DNA from: Desulfobacteraceae bacterium | GTDB taxonomy: Bacteria > Desulfobacterota > Desulfobacteria > Desulfobacterales > SURF-15 | Direction of reading: 5' to 3' | Assembly (NCBI GenBank): GCA_003599475.1 | Contig: QZKK01000041.1 | Location: 1-11,055, forward strand | Length of the DNA: 11,055 nt | Part shown: piece after piece, positions 5,781 through 11,055 of the stretch | How positions within the stretch are numbered: position 1 is the first letter of the stretch | How the letters are laid out: each line of letters begins with the position of its first letter | Made by a program: the position numbers and the translations under genes | The notes under the pieces: model-generated | What the model was told of the DNA's origin: nothing | The model's database searches: none | The model's input: the letters and a program-made list of their open reading frames with translations, nothing else

Positions 5781-7280
5781 ATGATCGAGATCATGAACCA
5801 TCTCGGATACGGCCTCCAGATCGCCCTGGACCCTACCAACCTTCTCTACGCTTTCATCGGGTGCCTGGTGGGGACTCTCATCGGCGTTCTGCCGGGCATC
5901 GGACCTGCGGGCGGCATGGCGCTTCTCATCCCGCTGACTTACGGAAAAGAGCCCGCCAGCGCGATCATCCTGCTGGCGGGCATTTACTACGGAGCCATGT
6001 ACGGGGGGTCAACGACCTCCATCCTGCTGAACGTGCCCGGCGAGGCTGCGTCGGTGGTCACCAGCCTGGACGGCTACCAGATGGCGCGAAAGGGACGCGC
6101 CGGGCCGGCGCTTTCCATTGCAGCCATCGGATCCTTCATCGCCGGCACCATCGGAGTCGTGCTGCTGATGATGGTCGGTCCTCCGCTGGCCCAAGTGGCG
6201 CTCAAGTTCGGGCCTGCGGAGGCTTTTGCCCTGATGGTCTTCGGGCTTTCAACCGTGACCAGCCTTGCGGGGAAATCGGTCCGCAAAGGATTGGTTTCCA
6301 CCACCCTCGGATTGATGCTGGCTACGGTGGGAAGCGATCTGCCCACGGGCATCATCCGCTTCAGCTTCGGCATCCCCAAGCTGATGGAAGGTGTCGACAT
6401 TATCGTCGTGGCCATCGGTCTTTTTGCGGTATCCGAGATCCTCATCAGCGCCGAGAAAATGAGAGCCGGCGAGTTCGTGGTGGAAAAGATCACTCGGATA
6501 TGGCTCTCCTTTCAGGATTTTCGCCAAAGCGTGGGGGCGATTCTGAGAGGTTCATTTTTGGGATTCGTGATCGGGGTCCTGCCCGGAGCCGCCCATGTGA
6601 CGGCATCCTTCCTTTCATACACGCTGGAAAAACGATTGTCCAAGGAACCCGAGCGCTTCGGGCAAGGGGAGATCCGGGGGGTTGCATCCCCGGAGTCTGC
6701 CAACAACTCTGCAGCATGCGGCGCCCTCATCCCGCTTCTCACCATGGGGCTTCCGGCATCCGCCGTGACCGCAGTTCTCTATGGGGGGCTGCTCATGACC
6801 GGGGTCCGCCCCAGCCCGTTTCTTTTCCAGAAACACCCGGACGTCGTCTGGGGGCTGATCGGCAGCATGTACATCGGAAATGCGATGCTCCTCATTTTGA
6901 ACCTCCCACTGGTCGCCGTTTGGGTTAAAATTCTGAAAACCCCGCCCCGGTGGCTTTTTCCAATTGTGCTGGCCATCTCTTTCGTGGGGGTTTACAGCGT
7001 GAATTCTTCCGCACTGGATCTGCTGATCGCGACGATCCTAGGGGTTCTAGGCTACTGCATGCGCCGGTTGGACTATCCTTTGGCGCCGGTCATTCTGGGG
7101 CTGGTACTCGGGGGTCTTTTGGAGCAGGCGCTTCGACAGACGCTGATGATCTCCGGGGGCAGCCTGGAGATTTTTTGGCAAAGCCCGATTGCAATCACGC
7201 TCTTCATCATGGCGGCGGCGGTCGGAGTACTCCCCCAGGTGCTGTATCGCGGCAAGGTGAAGCATGAGGTGGAGGCGTGA
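5781..7280 (+). CDS. tctA: TTT transporter large membrane subunit TctA
   Basis: Large transport subunit of the TTT system, 499 residues, full length. Two related halves are visible. GVLPGIGPAGGMALLIP (35-51) is matched by GVLPGAAHVTASFLSY (265-280). YGAMYGGSTTSILLNVPGE (70-88) is matched by ESANNSAACGALIPLLTMGL (305-324), the best conserved TctA segments, thought to form the substrate path. About ten or more membrane spans follow from the hydrophobic profile. The start ATG 5781 has GGAG at 5764-5767 inside the tctB end, somewhat far; ATG 5793 is an alternative. The downstream gene may start on the overlapping GTGA at 7277-7280. Confidence 0.96.
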   Translation: MIEIMNHLGYGLQIALDPTNLLYAFIGCLVGTLIGVLPGIGPAGGMALLIPLTYGKEPASAIILLAGIYYGAMYGGSTTSILLNVPGEAASVVTSLDGYQMARKGRAGPALSIAAIGSFIAGTIGVVLLMMVGPPLAQVALKFGPAEAFALMVFGLSTVTSLAGKSVRKGLVSTTLGLMLATVGSDLPTGIIRFSFGIPKLMEGVDIIVVAIGLFAVSEILISAEKMRAGEFVVEKITRIWLSFQDFRQSVGAILRGSFLGFVIGVLPGAAHVTASFLSYTLEKRLSKEPERFGQGEIRGVASPESANNSAACGALIPLLTMGLPASAVTAVLYGGLLMTGVRPSPFLFQKHPDVVWGLIGSMYIGNAMLLILNLPLVAVWVKILKTPPRWLFPIVLAISFVGVYSVNSSALDLLIATILGVLGYCMRRLDYPLAPVILGLVLGGLLEQALRQTLMISGGSLEIFWQSPIAITLFIMAAAVGVLPQVLYRGKVKHEVEA

Positions 7281-7936
7281 CGGGGGATTCCCCGGGCAGG
7301 TATATGCGATTTAGGGAGTTCATGGCGCCCGGGCGCTTACGGGCGGCACATTCTGAAAATGCCTTGAGACCGATCGGCTGTTTTGTTTTCATCATCACTT
7401 TCTTCTTCATCTTTCTCCTGGATATCCATGAGGCTGCGGCTCAGGAAAAGATATCGGCCCAAAAAGTCTGGGCCGATCTTTTCACGCGCTCCCCTTACCC
7501 TCACACCCTGCCTTTGCCCGATTCGAAGAGGAGTCCCGTAGACGGGACCTATGTCAAAAGCAAAGAATCGAAATCACCTCTCGTTCACTGCCTGCGGTGT
7601 CCGGACTGGGCGCCGGAAGGAGGGGAGTGGAAAATCAATTTCAGCAAAGGAGTCTTTAGAATCATTCACCAGGACTCGGCATGGCGGACCATGGGAAGCT
7701 ATTTCGTCGCACAGGATCGGATTCTCTTTGCAAACGATCCTGTCTGCCATGATGTCATCGGGCTGTATCGATGGAAAGTGGAAGATGGCAGATTGACTCT
7801 TGCACCGGTCGATGACGGATGCGCCATCCGGATGCGTGCCGCCAACCTGAGCGAGATCCCCTGGACTCCCTGCCAACCTCCGAATCAAGAAGCCGCCATA
7901 ACGGATCATTGGCCAAAGCCCCCTGCTTGTGATTGA
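7277..7936 (+). CDS. Unrecognised secreted cysteine-rich protein coupled to tctA
   Basis: I do not recognise the family. From GTG 7277 it has 219 residues. A long basic N-terminus leads to a hydrophobic core (CFVFIITFFFIFLLDI, 35-50) and a likely signal cleavage after HEAAA (about 55). The exported part has six cysteines (105, 108, 157, 182, 199, 218), suiting periplasmic disulfides or a metal site, with C105-x2-C108 as a close pair. Alternating strands such as GEWKINF, GVFRIIH, GSYFV, GLYRWKVEDGRLTL suggest a beta-rich, lipocalin-like fold, by eye only. GTG 7277 overlaps the tctA stop by four bases; ATG 7304 is also possible and gives a more normal signal peptide, and ATG 7322 is less likely. 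The position suggests a role with the TTT system, perhaps as an accessory binding protein. The stop is 15 bases from that of the convergent chemoreceptor gene. Confidence 0.7.
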   Translation: MTGDSPGRYMRFREFMAPGRLRAAHSENALRPIGCFVFIITFFFIFLLDIHEAAAQEKISAQKVWADLFTRSPYPHTLPLPDSKRSPVDGTYVKSKESKSPLVHCLRCPDWAPEGGEWKINFSKGVFRIIHQDSAWRTMGSYFVAQDRILFANDPVCHDVIGLYRWKVEDGRLTLAPVDDGCAIRMRAANLSEIPWTPCQPPNQEAAITDHWPKPPACD

Positions 7937-7951
7937 TTTTTCCTTCTGCTT

Positions 7952-10648
7952 CTAAAAGCGCTCGAATCCGGCATCGGAATCATCGCTGCAGCCGCCGGAT
8001 TCGCCCATATCCAGAACGACACCCTTTACCGGTTCTACTCCGGGCGGCCGCGCCGGGGTATCTCTATGAACCACGACCTTTCCGACCCTTTTCGATTGAT
8101 GGAGCTCCGGACGGGCGGCTTTCTTCCGGGATACAGCCGCAACCGATGGGAGGGCATCGGTCTTGTGGACCACCGGGTCGCGGCGGTCGTCGAGTTTGAA
8201 GAAGGCGATGATCTCCTTGAGCTGTTCGGCCTGGCCGGAGAGCTCTTCGGCGGTCGAGGCCATCTCCTCGGAGGCCGAGGTGTTCTGCTGGATCACCTGA
8301 TCGAGCTGCTGGATGGCGGTGTTGACCTGTTCGGCGCCGGTATTCTGTTCGTTGCTGGCGGTGCTGATCTCCTGCACCAGCTCGGCGGTTTTTTGAATGT
8401 CCGGCACCATGCGGCCGAGCATCTGGCCGGCGTGTTCGGCCACCTCCACGCTGCTGCCTGACAGGAGGCTGATTTCGCCCGCTGCGGTCTGGCTCCGTTC
8501 GGCCAGCTTGCGCACCTCCGAAGCCACTACGGCAAAGCCCTTGCCGTGCTCGCCCGCGCGCGCGGCCTCGATGGCGGCATTGAGCGCGAGGAGGTCGGTC
8601 TGCCGGGCGATCTCTTCAATGATCGAGATCTTCTGGGCGATCCCCTTCATGGCCGCTACGGTTTCGATCACTGCCTTGCCGCCGGCTTCTGCGTCTCCGG
8701 CGGCCTTCAATGCGATCTTTTCTGTCTGCAAGGCGTTATCGGCGTTTTGCTTGATGTTTGCGGCCATCTGCTCCATGGAGGAGGAGGCCTCCTCGGCCGA
8801 TGCGGCCTGCTCGGTGGCGCCCTGGGACATCTGCTCGGAGCCAGCGCTGAGCTCCTGGCTCCCTGCAGCCACATTTTCCGCTGCGGACTGCACCTCTCTT
8901 ACAATCTTATTGAGGCGCTGCAGCATGTCGAGCAGGGCTTTACCCAGCGTATCTTTTTCGGACAGGAGATTGACCTTTGCCGTCAATTCCCCCTGGGAGA
9001 TTTTTTCGGCGACCCGGACGGTTTCCTTCAGGTTGGCCACCATGGCGGTCAGCGATTGTCCCAGGGTATCTTTTTCGGACAGTAGGCGCACTTTGACATC
9101 GAGATCACCCAGAGCGATCTTTTCGGCGACCCGGACGGTATCCTTCAGATTGGCGACCATGGCGGTCAGCGATTGTCCCAGGGTATCTTTTTCGGACAGT
9201 AGGCGCACTTTGACATCGAGATCCCCCAGGGCGATCTTTTCGGCGACCTGCACGGTATCCTTCAGATTGGCGACCATGGCGGTCAACGATTGTCCCAGGG
9301 TATCTTTTTCGGACAGTAGGCGCACTTTGACATCGAGATCCCCCAGAGCGATCTTTTCGGCGACCTGCACGGTATCCTTCAGATTGGCGACCATGGCGGT
9401 CAGCGCCTTGCCCAAGGCATCTTTATCCGACAGCAGCTTGACGGTGACCCCGAGATCCCCCAGGGCGATCTGTTCGGCCACCGAAACGGTCTGCCTGAGG
9501 TTTGCCGCCATCTGTCTCAGCGCCTCGGCCAGCACTCCCACTTCATCCTGCTGCCGGACCGCGATATCGGCCGAGAGGTCCCCGGCGGCCACAGTCCTTG
9601 CAAAATCAACCCCCTTGCGAAGGGGCCCCAGGATGCCGCGGGCGATGACCACCGCCAGAAAAACACCCAACAGGATGGCTGCCGCACTTAAAACCATCAC
9701 TGCGGTGCGGGTTCCGACCGCCGCCTGAAGCATCTGGGCGTCGGTCATGATGCGGCTTTTGGTCTCCTGGCGGATGCCGGCCAAAAGATTCTGTACCTCG
9801 GCAAGTGCCGGCGCCGTCCGGCCGGCAAAAATCGTCTTCGCCTGCTGGATGCCTTTGAGGTTTTTTTCGGCCGCATCACGCAGGCTTCTTAAGTGTTTGA
9901 CCGTTTCCCGAAGTTTTATCTCCGTCCGGGTCTCAAACAGCTTGAGCGCATCCTGAGGCGAGTGGACGATTGCCTCCTGAATGGCAAGACTCGATTGGTG
10001 CAGCTCCTCATGGGAGATCACCATCTGATCCCATACGGCCTTGAAGTCGCGATCCTGCTGCTCATAAGTCCTGCGGGCCTGCTCGCCCTGCAGCCATTTT
10101 CCAAGCGCGCATTGGCGCGGATCGGTCTGGACGGTCAGGCTGCGCTCCCCTTTCAGAAAGGTGTCGCGGATCTGAATCGCCCAGTTGAGGTGATCGATTT
10201 CACGGGTCAGGAGCAGGGTGGGTAGATCCGCATCTGCCGCCTTGAAGTGCCGGCCGATGTCGACGGCCGATTCGTGCAGCCTGAGGTGCGGATCCTCGAT
10301 GCTTTTCAGCAGAGGCGAAAGCGAGGGGACAAGCTTTTCTGCATGCTTTCGCCCGTCTCCGTAGAGCCACTGGCCGAAAGCGCATTTGTGGTCGTCTGTC
10401 TCCACATTCAAGGCAGTCACTTTTTCATCGGTCAGCAGGGCATTGACCTTATTTGCCCAGTTGAGGTGATCCACCTCTTTCTGGGCCAGCAGCCCGTCCA
10501 GTTGGTTGCCGTCGATGACCTGCTTGGCATTGCCGACAATGCCGTTTATCCCGAGCAGCGACCATCCGCCGACGATGCTCAGCAGCAGCAGCACGGCTCC
10601 GAAGCCGATTGCGAATTTCCGGGCCAATCGAATGTCTTTCCAGCGCAT
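7952..10648 (-). CDS. Methyl-accepting chemotaxis protein with two periplasmic CZB modules and HAMP repeats
   Basis: Inner-membrane chemoreceptor of 898 residues that controls CheA. Order: span 1 (12-28); periplasmic part to about 313 with two CZB-type zinc modules (H61, C89, H121, H125 and H153, C180, H213, H217; HLNW and CxxGxW motifs in both); span 2 (316-338); HAMP (339-389); five 39-residue HAMP-like repeats (390-584); signalling hairpin with the tip around [17 protein letters not shown] (684-700); and a flexible tail (about 819-893) ending in GFERF, which fits the CheR/CheB-docking pattern of an aromatic at positions 2 and 5. Start: ATG 10648 has AAGGA 8 bases upstream; a TTG ten codons further upstream has no comparable site. 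CZB modules bind zinc; sensing zinc or oxidants is inferred. No other chemotaxis gene is near, so it looks like an orphan receptor. Confidence 0.97.
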   Translation of the reverse strand: MRWKDIRLARKFAIGFGAVLLLLSIVGGWSLLGINGIVGNAKQVIDGNQLDGLLAQKEVDHLNWANKVNALLTDEKVTALNVETDDHKCAFGQWLYGDGRKHAEKLVPSLSPLLKSIEDPHLRLHESAVDIGRHFKAADADLPTLLLTREIDHLNWAIQIRDTFLKGERSLTVQTDPRQCALGKWLQGEQARRTYEQQDRDFKAVWDQMVISHEELHQSSLAIQEAIVHSPQDALKLFETRTEIKLRETVKHLRSLRDAAEKNLKGIQQAKTIFAGRTAPALAEVQNLLAGIRQETKSRIMTDAQMLQAAVGTRTAVMVLSAAAILLGVFLAVVIARGILGPLRKGVDFARTVAAGDLSADIAVRQQDEVGVLAEALRQMAANLRQTVSVAEQIALGDLGVTVKLLSDKDALGKALTAMVANLKDTVQVAEKIALGDLDVKVRLLSEKDTLGQSLTAMVANLKDTVQVAEKIALGDLDVKVRLLSEKDTLGQSLTAMVANLKDTVRVAEKIALGDLDVKVRLLSEKDTLGQSLTAMVANLKETVRVAEKISQGELTAKVNLLSEKDTLGKALLDMLQRLNKIVREVQSAAENVAAGSQELSAGSEQMSQGATEQAASAEEASSSMEQMAANIKQNADNALQTEKIALKAAGDAEAGGKAVIETVAAMKGIAQKISIIEEIARQTDLLALNAAIEAARAGEHGKGFAVVASEVRKLAERSQTAAGEISLLSGSSVEVAEHAGQMLGRMVPDIQKTAELVQEISTASNEQNTGAEQVNTAIQQLDQVIQQNTSASEEMASTAEELSGQAEQLKEIIAFFKLDDRRDPVVHKTDALPSVAAVSRKKAARPELHQSKRVGKVVVHRDTPARPPGVEPVKGVVLDMGESGGCSDDSDAGFERF
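7963..8003 (-). terminator. 10-bp inverted repeat at the end of the chemoreceptor gene, possible terminator
   Basis: CGAATCCGGC (7963-7972) and GCCGGATTCG (7994-8003) are exact reverse complements around a 21-base loop. On the minus strand the stem is followed after five bases by TTTTAG, which includes the stop codon. The stem overlaps the codons of the last residues. The long loop and short T run make termination uncertain. On the plus strand no T run follows, so it would not serve the convergent gene well. Confidence 0.35.
8897..9481 (-). repeat. Five tandem 117-bp units coding 39-residue HAMP-like repeats
   Basis: Units (minus strand) are 9481-9365, 9364-9248, 9247-9131, 9130-9014 and 9013-8897. 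Landmark bases GTATC or GCATC recur at 8949, 9066, 9183, 9300 and 9417 on the plus strand, exactly 117 apart. Units 2 and 3 differ at about four of 117 bases. Unit 4 is nearly as close; units 1 and 5 are clearly diverged. Protein unit: [20 protein letters not shown] and the following 19 residues. Confidence 0.95.
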
Positions 10649-10656
10649 GGATGTTT

Positions 10657-10663
10657 TCCTTTC
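10657..10663 (-). promoter_or_regulatory. Ribosome binding site deciding the chemoreceptor start
   Basis: On the minus strand GAAAGGA lies 8 bases before the ATG at 10648. This places the start ten codons after the upstream in-frame TTG at 10678. Confidence 0.75.
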
Positions 10664-10748
10664 TTCCAATCCCCTCAAAGCTTTTGGATTTTTTTAGGTT
10701 CCGAATCCCGAACCCTGCAGCCGATCAAATCAAAGCGTCAATGATTAA

Positions 10749-10764
10749 AGCAACAACCGTGCCC
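10749..10764 (-). promoter_or_regulatory. Candidate sigma-54 (-24/-12) promoter of the chemoreceptor gene
   Basis: On the minus strand GGGCACG-GTTG-TTGCT reads from 10764 to 10749. Compared with the consensus TGGCACG-N4-TTGCW, only the first base differs. The invariant GG (10763-10762) and GC (10751-10750) are 10 bases apart as required. Transcription would begin near 10738, giving a leader of about 90 bases. A sigma-54 promoter needs an activator bound upstream. Confidence 0.55.
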
Positions 10765-10856
10765 TTTTTTTAAAGACGGCCACAGAGATAAGAACCTTCT
10801 GAAAACACTTAATTTAATCAATCCACCCACATTTAAAAGGATTTTACGGGCGGGGC

Positions 10857-10882
10857 GGGTCCGATCCGATGGGATCGGACTC
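10857..10882. promoter_or_regulatory. Long dyad, possible activator (enhancer) site
   Basis: GTCCGATCC (10859-10867) and GGATCGGAC (10872-10880) are exact reverse complements around GATG. The pairing can extend by one wobble and one GC pair. Its centre is about 130 bp before the predicted transcription start, a normal distance for a sigma-54 activator dimer. No T run follows on either strand, so a terminator is less likely. Confidence 0.4.
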
Positions 10883-11055
10883 TTTCCGGTCTGGCCGGAC
10901 GATTCGCAAAAAAAAGCAAGTAAGACGGATTCGCTGGAAGGACGTTGACTGGTGATTAACCCTACAACGTTATTTAGTTAATATCTAAGAGTTCACGTTC
11001 TCGCCTACGTCGATGTGACAAGGCTGCACGGTGGTTTTTGTTTTGAATCCAGACA

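Larger units (their letters stand above)
10649..11055. other. Upstream region of the chemoreceptor gene, no gene seen
   Basis: About 400 bp without a credible reading frame. It contains the ribosome site, a -24/-12 promoter, an enhancer-like dyad, a short period-7 pair TTCCGAA/TCCCGAA at 10699-10712 in the transcript leader, and a small 6-bp stem ACGTTG/CAACGT at 10942-10947/10965-10970. Nothing is recognised from about 10975 to the window end. Confidence 0.6.

Noticed and set aside
5378..6928. Long plus-strand reading frame of 516 codons overlapping tctB and tctA
   Set aside because: It is a frame-shifted shadow: low-complexity Arg/Gly/His/Pro-rich product without domains, while the overlapping frames encode clear TctB and TctA.
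8397..9728. Plus-strand reading frame of 443 codons opposite the chemoreceptor
   Set aside because: Its repeated protein pattern just mirrors the HAMP repeats on the other strand; there is no ribosome site or recognisable domain.

Overview
The window reads as a piece of a moderately GC-rich Gram-negative anaerobe-type genome. TRAP and tripartite tricarboxylate (TTT) secondary transporters, secreted binding proteins, a sigma-54 type promoter and a large multi-HAMP chemoreceptor fit a deltaproteobacterial (Desulfobacterota-like) lineage. That placement is inference from gene content and style, not a phylogeny.

Left part (1-3807, all + strand): a locus for taking up and breaking down unsaturated uronic acids, the products of polysaccharide lyases acting on pectin, alginate or glycosaminoglycans. 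It holds the C-terminal half of a TRAP large permease (DctM), a TRAP small permease (DctQ), an IclR-family regulator, a small cupin that matches KdgF (opens the unsaturated uronate to the linear keto form) and KduI (isomerises that product). KdgF and KduI catalyse consecutive steps. The IclR protein is a plausible KdgR-like local regulator. The gene gaps here carry degenerate tandem repeats of period 7 (four arrays) or period 8 (one array of about 20 units), each with a different unit sequence.

Middle part (3808-7936, + strand): a 525-bp gap with no convincing gene, then a compact tctC-tctB-tctA operon for a TTT uptake system, then an unrecognised secreted protein with six exported cysteines that starts at or just after the tctA stop. 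The TTT substrate cannot be read from sequence. Proximity to kduI makes a sugar acid or a breakdown product possible.

Right part (7952-11055, - strand): one convergent gene for a 898-residue chemoreceptor. It has two tandem periplasmic CZB-type zinc-binding modules 92 residues apart, a HAMP domain, five 39-residue HAMP-like repeats (three almost identical in DNA), a signalling hairpin, and a C-terminal tail ending in a CheR/CheB-docking type pentapeptide. Its upstream region has a good -24/-12 promoter and a long dyad at an enhancer-like distance.

No RNA genes, CRISPR array, transposase or attachment site was seen. The most unusual material is the period-7/8 intergenic repeat class, the layout of the chemoreceptor, and the coupled cysteine-rich secreted protein.
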